This document shows positions 17,847-26,620 of a stretch of 64,000 nucleotides of DNA, piece by piece. The notes below the pieces were generated by a model. That model was not told where the DNA came from and searched no databases. It saw nothing but the letters and a program-made list of their open reading frames with translations. The position numbers and the translations under genes were made by a program. Origin of the DNA: Vibrio maritimus (GTDB lineage: Bacteria; Pseudomonadota; Gammaproteobacteria; Enterobacterales; Vibrionaceae); the NCBI RefSeq assembly GCF_021441885.1, contig NZ_CP090438.1:2046001-2110000 (forward strand). The letters run 5' to 3'. Position 1 is the first letter of the stretch; every line of letters starts with the position of its first letter.

Positions 17847-18440
17847 CTACTGCTCTATCTTCGAGCAATGCTCCAAAAGTCTCTGTTTCATTGGATCTTG
17901 AATCAGTTTCCAATGCACGCCATCAACGGCACCCGCAAACTTCCATAACAGCTTAAGGTCAACATCGTTGCCGTACGTGCGTTTCACTCTATTGAAAACA
18001 CGTGGCGCGCCTAACTCTAAGAACGTTTTAACATCTTGAATCCCCGACTTTTTCACCATGCGCTCTAATGTGAGCTGCATGTTAGGCAAGTCCCTCAATC
18101 GCCTATTCTCGACTGAATTCTTACTACAGTGCTGATCGACTGAGTTTTCGATGGACTGTCTAACCAAATCTTTGAGCACAGGAGCTTGCTGGTTGTACAG
18201 ATTCGTTATGTCGTAATAGTTTACCGTTGCTGTTGATTGTTTTTTTACATGACGAAATTTCTCGCATTGCAGCTCGTGCAACTGAGCATCCAGTCCTTTT
18301 CCACCGCGGATGAACACTTTGTCGTTACTAATCAGTGCATACATGGCGCCTTCCTTGAAGAGCCCAGTGCCACCAAACATCGAACGTTTTTGCGATTCGC
18401 CAAATTGAGTCGTGTAGTCGTAAAAAGATTGCTCTATCAT
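17847..18440 (-). CDS. tfoX: Competence regulator TfoX
   Basis: TfoX/Sxy protein, the master activator of natural transformation in vibrios; with CRP it turns on pilus and DNA-uptake genes on chitin. The 197 residues contain the N-terminal TfoX domain (KRSMFGGTGLFKEGAMYALI) and the C-terminal domain (RLRDLPNMQLTLERMVKKSGI, LGAPRVFNRVK, LLWKFAGAVDGVHW). I prefer TfoX to its paralogue TfoY because of the position beside the outer-membrane protein and HDOD genes and the serC block; this is from remembered Vibrio gene order. An AAGGA lies nine bases before the ATG. In V. cholerae the leader is opened by the TfoR small RNA; a TfoR pairing site was not identified here. Confidence 0.85.
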   Translation of the reverse strand: MIEQSFYDYTTQFGESQKRSMFGGTGLFKEGAMYALISNDKVFIRGGKGLDAQLHELQCEKFRHVKKQSTATVNYYDITNLYNQQAPVLKDLVRQSIENSVDQHCSKNSVENRRLRDLPNMQLTLERMVKKSGIQDVKTFLELGAPRVFNRVKRTYGNDVDLKLLWKFAGAVDGVHWKLIQDPMKQRLLEHCSKIEQ

Positions 18441-18778
18441 TTCCTTTGATCCTTAATCTTTACCCCGATTAATCGATCACCAGAAATAGCAGCTAAAAAA
18501 ATAAAAAATGTTATTAGCAGGGTCAATTTATAGCAGTATAAAATGCCTCGCTTTTTTATATGTTTTTATAATAGTTCACTATGCAAATTAAGTCTGGCTC
18601 AATGTCACAGTTGTGCGAGTTGGTCACAATTCATTTGCGAGTCACTTCACAATAACGGCCATACACAACCAGTTTCAAATCTAGTTACAATTGAATGATG
18701 TTCTAAACGCCATTTAGGCGACATTCGCCAATTAAAATCACTAATGTTATTGTCAATGACTGACCCACAAAGGTACAC
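18441..18778. other. Divergent promoter region tfoX / HDOD gene
   Basis: A 338-base AT-rich spacer. It contains several TCACA boxes (around 18601-18652), one in the arrangement TGTGC-N7-TCACA, close to but not a proper CRP site. No coding frame. Confidence 0.5.
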
Positions 18779-19732
18779 TTGCGCAATCGCTTCACCTGTC
18801 GAATGTTTATGAATCACTTATCATTTTATTGGCTTCCAGAGAATCAACAGCTCTTCATCAAAAGCCTCGAAACGGAATTTGCAGACTTAGTCGAGCAATC
18901 AATCAACACCGGAAAGATTTCCCTTCCTCCTATTTCTGAAGTTGTACTAAAAATACAAGCCTTATGTAATGATGAAGCTACAGGCATCTCCGACATCGCG
19001 GACTGTCTATTGGAAGACCCAGGTCTTGCTGCTACCGTCCTTAAAGTCGCAAACTCTGTGATATTCAATCGCAGAAATATTACATGTAACGATCTGAACA
19101 CCGCGGTCTCTCGTCTTGGTATTTTCCGTGTTCGCGACATAGTCACAGCTCAATCCATCGAGCTGCTCAAACACTCAGTTAATTTATCGAAAGAGTGCCA
19201 TGAAGTACTAGTAAACAGTGCCACAGTATCTCGAGAGCTGGCTGCTGTTATGGTCATGGTTACCCGCAGTTTCCAAGATCTGTCTGTTGATGATTACACC
19301 CATCTCGAACAAGAAAAGTCGCTTTTGGTTGGCTTTCTAGCGGATATCGGTCTTTTCTGTTTGGTCAACGAGTACCACCTTTATTTAGAGAAAGGAAACT
19401 ACCTAGACCCTGATCTGGCGATGCAAATATTCCAGTCTCGCTGCGCACTCACCAGTGAGCAAGTTCTAAATACTTGGGGATTCGATAAAGATTTTATCGA
19501 AGTCGCATCAAACCAAGTTAAACAGATTGAGCGACCTGAGGTTTCTTACCTAGACATTGCCCGTATTGCTAACCACATACTTCTTTTCCGAAAGCAAGAT
19601 CATGACGCACTTGAAGAACACGAAGTGGAAATCAACGTTGATGGTGCAGAGGTCATGTATCAACTTACCTCACTGAGCGAATTTGAATTCCAGGAAAAAA
19701 TCAAAGACGTTCTTCGCTCTGCTGGCATGTAA
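18779..19732 (+). CDS. HDOD-domain protein
   Basis: A 317-residue protein with an HDOD domain (about residues 45-245). LPPISEVVLKIQALCND, LLEDPGLAATVLKVANS and TAVSRLGIFRVRDIV are characteristic of this HD-related family found in signalling proteins. The HD metal residues are not obvious, as is usual in HDOD. The TTG at 18779 is favoured by AAAGG five bases upstream; an ATG at 18809 (307 aa) lacks a ribosome-binding site. Divergent from tfoX. Role unknown. Confidence 0.8.
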   Translation: MRNRFTCRMFMNHLSFYWLPENQQLFIKSLETEFADLVEQSINTGKISLPPISEVVLKIQALCNDEATGISDIADCLLEDPGLAATVLKVANSVIFNRRNITCNDLNTAVSRLGIFRVRDIVTAQSIELLKHSVNLSKECHEVLVNSATVSRELAAVMVMVTRSFQDLSVDDYTHLEQEKSLLVGFLADIGLFCLVNEYHLYLEKGNYLDPDLAMQIFQSRCALTSEQVLNTWGFDKDFIEVASNQVKQIERPEVSYLDIARIANHILLFRKQDHDALEEHEVEINVDGAEVMYQLTSLSEFEFQEKIKDVLRSAGM

Positions 19733-19777
19733 TTAGCCGCTCATTGCTCAAATAATACTTTTACGAGGCACACGGAA

Positions 19778-20683
19778 ATGTTTTCAGGGATGTTGTTCAT
19801 TTTTACTCCGCTGGTTATCGGGTATCTATTCCCAGTTTCCAACGCGGCGTACCTCAACACCATTAACCGAGCAACCTCCTGGTTAATATACGTCATCCTG
19901 TTCTTGATGGGTTTAAGTTTGGCGGCTCTCGACAATTTCGGGAGTCACCTCAAGACCATTATTACAATGACCGCAACGTTTTTTGTCGTCATTGGTGGAT
20001 GCAACCTATTGTGCCTTCCGATGATTGATAAACTGATGCCTCTTCAAACAGAGCAGCTCAAGAACCAATTGCCGTTATCGTCGATGGCGCTTGAATCACT
20101 CAAGCTCATCGGTGTTGTAGGCTCTGGTCTCATCTTGGGCTTAATGCTGCCAATCGGTCTTGGCTGGGTTGAAGCAGCCAGCGAATGGATTCTGTTTGCC
20201 CTCCTCTTCTTTATTGGTATCCAACTGAGAAACAGTGGACTGACACTCAAGCAAATACTGGTCAACAAACAAGGCATGACCATAGCGACTGTCATTGTGG
20301 CAAGTTCTCTGATTGGCGGCATCATCGCAGCACTTATTCTCGACATCTCTATTTATAAGGGACTGGCCATCGCTTCGGGTTTTGGTTGGTATTCATTAGC
20401 AGGTATTTTGATAGGTGATGCGTTCGGACCCGTTTTCGGCGGTACCTCCTTTATGATAGAGCTACTAAGAGAGCTTGTTGCTTTGGTCATCATACCGATG
20501 CTCATTGCCAAACGACCATGCACCGCAATCGGTTATGCCGGCGCGACTGCAATGGACTTTACGCTGCCAATAATTCAAAGCAGCGGCGGTGTTAGATGTG
20601 TACCCGTAGCGATAGTTAGTGGCTTTATCCTGAGCTTGCTGGTACCGGTTTTAATGCTGTTTTTTGTTTCTCTTGCTGCGTAG
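19778..20683 (+). CDS. lysO: Lysine exporter LysO
   Basis: A 301-residue inner-membrane protein of the LysO (YbjE, DUF340) family, which exports L-lysine in E. coli. About eight to ten hydrophobic segments, with conserved stretches in the C-terminal half such as ASGFGWYSLAGILIGDAFGPVFG and the helix FMIELLRELVALVIIPML. Start: ATG at 19778 with GAGG ten bases upstream. A 23-base hairpin follows the stop codon. Confidence 0.9.
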   Translation: MFSGMLFIFTPLVIGYLFPVSNAAYLNTINRATSWLIYVILFLMGLSLAALDNFGSHLKTIITMTATFFVVIGGCNLLCLPMIDKLMPLQTEQLKNQLPLSSMALESLKLIGVVGSGLILGLMLPIGLGWVEAASEWILFALLFFIGIQLRNSGLTLKQILVNKQGMTIATVIVASSLIGGIIAALILDISIYKGLAIASGFGWYSLAGILIGDAFGPVFGGTSFMIELLRELVALVIIPMLIAKRPCTAIGYAGATAMDFTLPIIQSSGGVRCVPVAIVSGFILSLLVPVLMLFFVSLAA

Positions 20684-20687
20684 ATCT

Positions 20688-20710
20688 CAGGAATGATTTT
20701 CTCATTCCTG
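20688..20710 (+). terminator. Hairpin after lysO
   Basis: Nine-base stem CAGGAATGA/TCATTCCTG with a five-base loop, followed by a weak T-rich tail. Confidence 0.55.
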
Positions 20711-20774
20711 TATTCTTGCCCCTCAAACATTACAATAAAGAAAAACGCTCGTTAGCCCACGAAAGGATACAATA

Positions 20775-21290
20775 ATGAAAAAATGGCTCGCCGCTGCGGC
20801 AATTTTAAGCACCTCTTTTTCCGCAATGTCTGCAGACTCTACTCAATGTTTCGAGAACAAGTACGATGCGTACATTGATGCGTCTATTCAGTGGTATGAA
20901 GATTTGGTTCAAATGACGACCAGCGAATACCCAGAATTGAACGAGGTCAGTAACTGGTTTTTAGAAGGCCGTAAGCACCACTTCGAACTAAACCGTGAAG
21001 CCGTTCGCTATTACTTGAAAAATGAACCGCAGAAAGTAGCGACTGAGCAATCTATCGAGACCTGGTTACAGCTTGAGCAACAAGACGTAAAAGCCTTGGC
21101 TCAAAGAGACGATGAGCTTGGACAAATCGCTGCAAAAAGCTTTGCTGATCGTCAAGCTAAGCCGCACCCTCAAAACTACGAACTACGCAGCGCGTTTGCC
21201 GATCTATTGAGTCACCCTAAGAAAATCGAGACGGCATTAAATAGATACAATGAATCAATTCAGGAAGTTGAGGCAACCACTTGTAATTAG
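20775..21290 (+). CDS. Small periplasmic protein, unrecognised
   Basis: A 171-residue exported protein with a signal peptide at residues 1-20 (MKKWLAAAAILSTSFSAMSA). The mature part is largely helical, with a cysteine near each end (FQ-type N-terminus STQCFENKY and C-terminus EATTCN) that may form a disulfide. No known family recognised. AAAGGATACAATAATG gives a good ribosome-binding site, and a strong terminator follows, so it is a single gene. Confidence 0.7.
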   Translation: MKKWLAAAAILSTSFSAMSADSTQCFENKYDAYIDASIQWYEDLVQMTTSEYPELNEVSNWFLEGRKHHFELNREAVRYYLKNEPQKVATEQSIETWLQLEQQDVKALAQRDDELGQIAAKSFADRQAKPHPQNYELRSAFADLLSHPKKIETALNRYNESIQEVEATTCN

Positions 21291-21332
21291 TGTATAGACT
21301 CTTCTCGTTCCGAAAGACGGACAACTCTTAGA

Positions 21333-21366
21333 CAAAAGCTGGCTTATACGCCAGCTTTTGCATTTT
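21333..21366 (+). terminator. Terminator after the periplasmic protein gene
   Basis: Stem CAAAAGCTGGC/GCCAGCTTTTG with loop TTATAC, then CATTTTT. Confidence 0.85.
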
Positions 21367-21500
21367 TAGTAACCAAATACGGTAACAATACGTTGTGGCA
21401 CGGCAAAAAATCGGCGCTGTGCTACATTTTTGCGAGACATTCGGACTCAATTGGTTTAGATTGTGCCGCTTGCAGTAACGGAATAATAGTAGATAACGAT

Positions 21501-23144
21501 ATGGTATCTGAGCAAAAAATTGCTGATGTCAGCTTTGAGAGCCTCCTTCGAATATTCACTATCCCTGAAGGACCTGACTCGACACTAACGCAAATTGAAG
21601 AGAGTTTATCCAAAAACTTGAACCAGTTTTTGCGAGAGCATATTGTTGCGGAAGAAAAACCACTTCACGAAATCGAAAAAGACTTCTCTAGTGCAGCAAT
21701 TCCAGAGCAGCCTGAGTTCGTCTCTGCTCATACAGAACATCTGTTAGATACTTTAGTTTCGCACTCCGTTCACACCTCATCGCCAAGCTTTATTGGTCAT
21801 ATGACATCGGCACTTCCCTACTTTTTAATGCCTCTGTCTAAGATCATGATCGCTCTTAACCAAAATTTGGTGAAGATTGAGACTTCAAAGGCATTCACAC
21901 CACTAGAACGCCAAGTTCTAGGCATGCTTCATAAACTGATTTATACCGAGCAAGACAGCTTCTACCAAAAATGGATGCACAGCGCAGAGCATTCTTTGGG
22001 CGCGTTTTGCTCTGGTGGCACCATTGCCAACATTACCGCTTTATGGGTCGCAAGAAACCGTGCGTTGAAAGCGCAAGGCGATTTTCTTGGTGTAGAAAAG
22101 GAAGGACTTTTCAAAGCGATGAAGCACTATGGCTACGAAGGTTTAGCTATATTGGTATCTGAGCGAGGTCACTACTCACTTAAGAAAGCCGCTGATTTGC
22201 TAGGCATTGGTCAACAAGGTCTTGTCGCTGTTAAGACAGATGAAAACAATCGAATCTGCCCTCTAGATCTTGAACGAAAGTTCAAAGAGCTGAAGCAGCA
22301 AAAAATCCACCCATTCGCGGTTATTGGTGTTGCTGGTACCACGGAAACCGGTAACGTTGACCCTCTTCGCGAGATTGCTGCTATCTGTGAGCGAGAAGCC
22401 TGCCATTTCCACGTTGATGCAGCGTGGGGCGGCGCGACATTGATGTCCGACAAGTATCGAGCCATCCTTGATGGTATTGAGCTTGCTGACTCTGTCACGA
22501 TTGATGCTCACAAACAGCTCTACATCCCTATGGGTGCGGGCATGGTACTATTTAAAGATCCCGATGCTATGAAAAGCATCAAACATCATGCTCAATATAT
22601 TCTTCGCAAAGGCTCAAAAGACTTGGGCCGCCACACGTTAGAAGGCTCTCGCTCAGGGATGGCCATGCTTGTGTATGCGGCAATGCATATCATCAGCCGA
22701 CCAGGGTATGAGCTACTGATTAACCAAAGTATTGAGAAAGCCCGTTACTTCGCTGATCTTATTGAACAGCAAAATGATTTCGAGCTGGTCAGTAAACCTG
22801 AGCTTTGTCTGCTTACGTATCGCTACGTACCAGAGAATGTGAAACTAGCACTAGAGCTTGCATCTGAAAGCCAGAAGGATGAACTGCATGAGTTGCTCAA
22901 TCAATTGACCAAGCTCATCCAGAAGAAACAGCGTGAGACTGGTTTGTCATTTGTATCTCGTACCCAACTTAATCCGACAATTTGGTCTGGTCGTGATACG
23001 ATTGTTTTTCGCGTAGTGCTAGCAAATCCACTGACTTCAACTGAAGTATTAAGCAATGTGCTAGAGGAACAGCGACAAATAGCAAACGCTTCACCTGAAA
23101 TACTGACCAAACTAAACAGCTTGGCAGACCAAATTCAGGCGTAA
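21501..23144 (+). CDS. panP: PLP-dependent aspartate 1-decarboxylase (PanP type)
   Basis: Group II PLP decarboxylase that makes beta-alanine from aspartate for pantothenate, the route some vibrios use instead of the pyruvoyl PanD enzyme. The PLP lysine is about K338 in TIDAHKQLYIPMGAG, with HVDAAWGG for the ring aspartate and CSGGTIANITA for phosphate contacts. Length from the ATG at 21501 is 547 residues, which fits the family; the frame is open 36 codons further upstream but without typical residues. The substrate is inferred from the family; a glutamate or related decarboxylase cannot be excluded by eye. Confidence 0.85.
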   Translation: MVSEQKIADVSFESLLRIFTIPEGPDSTLTQIEESLSKNLNQFLREHIVAEEKPLHEIEKDFSSAAIPEQPEFVSAHTEHLLDTLVSHSVHTSSPSFIGHMTSALPYFLMPLSKIMIALNQNLVKIETSKAFTPLERQVLGMLHKLIYTEQDSFYQKWMHSAEHSLGAFCSGGTIANITALWVARNRALKAQGDFLGVEKEGLFKAMKHYGYEGLAILVSERGHYSLKKAADLLGIGQQGLVAVKTDENNRICPLDLERKFKELKQQKIHPFAVIGVAGTTETGNVDPLREIAAICEREACHFHVDAAWGGATLMSDKYRAILDGIELADSVTIDAHKQLYIPMGAGMVLFKDPDAMKSIKHHAQYILRKGSKDLGRHTLEGSRSGMAMLVYAAMHIISRPGYELLINQSIEKARYFADLIEQQNDFELVSKPELCLLTYRYVPENVKLALELASESQKDELHELLNQLTKLIQKKQRETGLSFVSRTQLNPTIWSGRDTIVFRVVLANPLTSTEVLSNVLEEQRQIANASPEILTKLNSLADQIQA

Positions 23145-23518
23145 CGATACCTCATTATTCGAGAATGAAATCAATTTCACTTCCTCAGTTATGAAACTTT
23201 CTTTCTGTTTTGTGGGAGTGATACGGTAAAACTGCGCTAGAAAGAAGCAAAAAGCGAGCAATTTTCGCTCTATTGTTTTTTTCTTCCAGTTTTTTGTTTG
23301 ATGCCTGTCATATTCTAAAGATTTCATGTGAGCTTTTGTTACAGATGACAAGAAGCATCGTTTATACTGAGGTTATGGAGTTGGCGTTAATCGACCTATT
23401 ATAAAAACTCGACATCACGGCCTCCGATTATAACAAACCTTTTTTTACTATCGTGTTGGTTATTTGTCGGACCTGATTAACTACGCCAGCAAGTTGTTCT
23501 CTTTACCCTGTGAACACT
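23145..23518. other. Intergenic region upstream of hexR
   Basis: A 374-base spacer without a coding frame. It contains the promoter-like element at 23339-23368 and no convincing terminator after panP. Confidence 0.5.
23339..23368 (+). promoter_or_regulatory. Probable hexR promoter
   Basis: TTACAG and TATACT with an 18-base spacer; it would give a leader of about 145 bases. Confidence 0.4.
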
Positions 23519-24373
23519 ATGAATACACTAGAGAAAGTCCAAAAAAATTTAGAGAACTTCAGTAAGTCTGAACGTAAGGTTGCTGAAGTTATTATGGCGT
23601 CCCCCCAAACCGCCATTCATTCCAGTATTGCTACGCTAGCTAAAATGGCTGACGTTAGCGAACCGACTGTGAATCGCTTCTGCCGCAGACTCGACACCAA
23701 AGGCTTCCCTGACTTTAAACTGCACTTAGCGCAAAGTCTTGCTAACGGGACACCTTATGTGAACCGCAACGTTGAAGAAGACGATGGTCCTGATGCTTAC
23801 ACCCATAAGATTTTCGAATCAACGATGGCGTGTTTAGACGTGGCGAAAAACAGCTTAGACTCAATGCAGATCAACCGTGCCGTTGACTTGTTGACTCAGG
23901 CGAAGCGTATCTCATTCTTCGGTTTGGGTGCCTCTTCGTCAGTTGCTCGCGATGCTCAAAACAAGTTTATCCGATTTAACATCCCTATCTCTTGCTACGA
24001 AGACGTCGTAATGCAACGAATGAGCTGTATTAACTGCTCAGATAACGATGTTATCGTGCTTATCTCTCATACTGGTCGTACTAAGAGCCAAGTAGAGGTC
24101 GCTCACCTTGCTCGTGAAAACGGCGCAACGGTTATCGCCATTACTGCAAAAGACTCGCCACTTGATAAAGCAAGTTCACTGTCTATTACTGTCGACGTTC
24201 CAGAAGACACTGACGTTTACATGCCAATGGCAAGTCGTGTAGTGCAGATGACTATCATCGACGTACTAGCAACAGGCTTTACTCTGCGTCGTGGAAGCGG
24301 CTTCCGCGATAACCTTAAGCGTGTGAAAGAAGCACTTAAGGACTCTCGCTACAACAAAGTGCCGAATTACTAG
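23519..24373 (+). CDS. hexR: Carbon-metabolism regulator HexR (RpiR family)
   Basis: Transcription regulator of central sugar metabolism in many gammaproteobacteria. The N-terminal RpiR helix-turn-helix domain (about 1-77, NTLEKVQKNLENFSKSERKVAEVI and MADVSEPTVNRFCRRL) is followed by a SIS sugar-phosphate-binding domain (about 120-250, FFGLGASSSVARDAQNKF, ISHTGRTKS). I use the ATG at 23519 (284 aa), since relatives start MNTLEKVQKNLENFSK; a GTG three codons earlier is the alternative. A perfect-palindrome terminator follows. Confidence 0.93.
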   Translation: MNTLEKVQKNLENFSKSERKVAEVIMASPQTAIHSSIATLAKMADVSEPTVNRFCRRLDTKGFPDFKLHLAQSLANGTPYVNRNVEEDDGPDAYTHKIFESTMACLDVAKNSLDSMQINRAVDLLTQAKRISFFGLGASSSVARDAQNKFIRFNIPISCYEDVVMQRMSCINCSDNDVIVLISHTGRTKSQVEVAHLARENGATVIAITAKDSPLDKASSLSITVDVPEDTDVYMPMASRVVQMTIIDVLATGFTLRRGSGFRDNLKRVKEALKDSRYNKVPNY

Positions 24374-24401
24374 TCGAGTAAACTGGATAGCGCTAGACAT
24401 T

Positions 24402-24430
24402 AAAAGGAGGTCAATATTGACCTCCTTTTT
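24402..24430 (+). terminator. Terminator after hexR
   Basis: Thirteen-base stem AAAAGGAGGTCAA/TTGACCTCCTTTT with an almost absent loop, ending in T; it could also act on the convergent gene. Confidence 0.9.
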
Positions 24431-24458
24431 GATTTTTACAAACTCTCTCAATAAGATA

Positions 24459-25685
24459 CTAGTCAGTCTCGATAGGATTGTTGCGATATTCTACCTGCAT
24501 ACTGTCATCCCTGTTTTCCGCGCTGCCATCGCAGTTACACTGACAGACTTGGTTGAGGATGTAGATGAGGCGGTCCTCGGTTAGTGGAATTGGATTGCCT
24601 TTTATTGCCATTGACTTCATCGCATCGGCAGCGACTTGCTCAAACGACGTTCCGCACACACCAAATTCCGACAGTTGCGGAAGCGCTAAGCGCTCTAAAA
24701 TCATGTTCACCCATTGAATGCTGTCTTCGATAGACGCATCATTCCGCCCAGTCAATATCTGAGCCATGGTTCGATAACGGTTTAGTACGTCACTGCGGCC
24801 TGCCCTTTTCGCAGCTTTTATATTTTCCATCATTACATGTGGAGCCAGCCTTGCTGTGATCACACTATGAGGCGCGGAGATCTTACCGCCAAGCGCAGAG
24901 GCTAAGCCGTGGGCTGCACCCAATTTAGCATTGGTAATCGCCATACCACCGAGCATAGCGGCAAAAGACAAGTCTGCACGAGACTTAGGGTTGTCTTGTT
25001 TGCAGCCAGGAATAATGGAGTAACTCAGTCGTCTTAGCCCTTCTTCGCACACCATATCAGTCAATGGGTTGGGTTCACCACAAACGTACGCTTCCATAAG
25101 GTGAGTGAAAGCATCCATAGCACCACGCCCAGAAGTGTAAACGTCGGTACCGTAAGTTAAGACGGGATCGACAATGGCAACATCAGGAAGCATATCAGGG
25201 TTACGAAGACTGACTTTTACCTTATCCTGCCCTGATTTAAGTACCGCGTTCTTGGTAACCTCTGCTCCCGTACTGGCGGTGGTTGGAATGGCAATCATTG
25301 GAATGGGTTTGGTTTTTAACGGAACATTTCGGCCAACAACTTCTACGTAATCATAGACATCGCCTTGATTTGGAATGATAGCGGCAAGTGCCTTGCCCAT
25401 ATCCAACACACTGCCACCGCCAATCGCCACTACCATATCGGGTTTAAAGCGACGCCCCATGATGGCAGTTTCTTCCACCATGGTAATGTTTGGCTCGCCA
25501 CGTATCGCTACGTGCTGATAACGCATTTTTTGGTTATGGAGATAGTGAATGACGGGCTCTGCTCGTTGTCGATCTTGCCCGGTTACTAAGAGAACGCTGT
25601 AACCAAATTGATTGATGATAGAAAGAGAAGACTGAAGCGCCCCCTCACCAAAGATAATGCGACTCGACGTCATAAACTGAAACAT
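24459..25685 (-). CDS. Iron-containing alcohol dehydrogenase
   Basis: A 408-residue group III alcohol dehydrogenase. NAD-binding GGGSVLDMGKA and IPTTASTGAEVT; metal ligands D in RGAMDAFTHLMEAY and the histidines of that segment, of GAAHGLASALGG and of SAPHSV. The substrate cannot be told. The C-terminal 30 residues (CQCNCDGSAENRDD...) are cysteine- and acid-rich, beyond the usual domain. Convergent with hexR and divergent from grxA. Confidence 0.88.
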   Translation of the reverse strand: MFQFMTSSRIIFGEGALQSSLSIINQFGYSVLLVTGQDRQRAEPVIHYLHNQKMRYQHVAIRGEPNITMVEETAIMGRRFKPDMVVAIGGGSVLDMGKALAAIIPNQGDVYDYVEVVGRNVPLKTKPIPMIAIPTTASTGAEVTKNAVLKSGQDKVKVSLRNPDMLPDVAIVDPVLTYGTDVYTSGRGAMDAFTHLMEAYVCGEPNPLTDMVCEEGLRRLSYSIIPGCKQDNPKSRADLSFAAMLGGMAITNAKLGAAHGLASALGGKISAPHSVITARLAPHVMMENIKAAKRAGRSDVLNRYRTMAQILTGRNDASIEDSIQWVNMILERLALPQLSEFGVCGTSFEQVAADAMKSMAIKGNPIPLTEDRLIYILNQVCQCNCDGSAENRDDSMQVEYRNNPIETD

Positions 25686-26092
25686 ACCAGATTCCTTTAG
25701 GTATACCGTAAACTCACCAGTCGAAACATTGCCAAGACCGCCAGCAATACGAAAAACAAACCATCAGTGAGTGTTATCGGTAGAGCAAACATACAAAGCT
25801 GTACTCAGCATGCTATCTCAAAGGACGACAGTTTTTGATTTAAGCCAAGCAATTAGCGCATGTCGCCCGTTTAAATTCGTAACTTTTGCACATCATCACA
25901 CACTAGATAGGGTCATTGTTACGACGATTTGCCCAACTTCTGCGCTGATAGGTTTTACCTATCGCACCAAGAGACAAATGACACTTTATTTCCTCTTCAT
26001 CTTAAGGCATAGTGGATTTCAACAAGATGAAAGAACCACAACCATTATTACTCGTGGTTCAAAGAAAAGTTTAGTCTTCAAGGAGAAATTGA
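25686..26092. other. Intergenic region upstream of grxA
   Basis: A 407-base spacer. A plus-strand frame of 128 codons crosses it into grxA but has no ribosome-binding site or family character. It holds the OxyR-type palindrome at 25948-25962 and an inverted repeat GAACCAC/GTGGTTC at 26033-26060 in the probable leader. Confidence 0.5.
25948..25962 (+). promoter_or_regulatory. OxyR-type operator half site
   Basis: ATAGGTTTTACCTAT fits the OxyR half-site pattern ATAG-n-T-nnn-A-n-CTAT at every fixed base, and is extended by G/C into a 17-base palindrome. grxA is an OxyR target in E. coli. The adjoining second half site is poorly conserved. Confidence 0.55.
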
Positions 26093-26356
26093 ATGTTCGT
26101 TGTTATTTTTGGTCGCCCTGGTTGTCCTTATTGTGTTCGTGCAAAAGAGCATGCTGAAACGCTAAAAGCAAAACGCGACGATTTTAACTATCGTTACGTT
26201 GACATCCATGCAGAAGGCATTTCAAAAGCTGACCTAGAAAAAACCGTTGGTAAGCCTGTTGAAACTGTTCCTCAGATCTTCATCGACCAAGAGCACGTTG
26301 GCGGCTGTACCGAGTTTGAAGCCTACGCGAAAGAGAACCTAGGTCTATTCGACTAA
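26093..26356 (+). CDS. grxA: Glutaredoxin 1 (GrxA type)
   Basis: An 87-residue glutathione-dependent thiol oxidoreductase with the redox pair C11-P-Y-C14 in GRPGCPYCVRAK, cis-proline in TVPQIFID and the glutathione site GGCTEF. Full length for the family. AAGGAGAAATTGA gives a very good ribosome-binding site. Probably induced by oxidative stress through the upstream OxyR-type site (inference). Confidence 0.95.
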   Translation: MFVVIFGRPGCPYCVRAKEHAETLKAKRDDFNYRYVDIHAEGISKADLEKTVGKPVETVPQIFIDQEHVGGCTEFEAYAKENLGLFD

Positions 26357-26402
26357 TTAGCCTCTGCAATCAACTCAAGTATAGTTGACGATAGAATTGA
26401 AT

Positions 26403-26433
26403 AAGCCAGCGTTTTACGCTGGCTTTGTTTTTT
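26403..26433 (+). terminator. Terminator after grxA
   Basis: Stem AAGCCAGCG/CGCTGGCTT with loop TTTTA and a T-rich tail. Confidence 0.9.
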
Positions 26434-26620
26434 GCGAGGTAACCCACCTTCGGTACATACTTTCACCAACGGCATAAATAACCCTCTGTTTTTCCTAAGC
26501 TAAGGCACTCAAGCTGAACTAATGCAAAAAGGGAAAAAAATTCACTTATCTTTTTGAAAATTTCCGCTACAATCGCCACACTTTATTTATTCTCCACTAC
26601 TGTCTGTTTGAGTCGTACTA

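Noticed and set aside
18601..18652. CRP site upstream of tfoX
   Set aside because: TGTGC and TCACA are present but separated by seven bases instead of six and one half is imperfect.
25771..26157. 128-codon plus-strand frame upstream of and into grxA
   Set aside because: No ribosome-binding site, no protein-family character, and it overlaps the well-supported grxA start in another frame.
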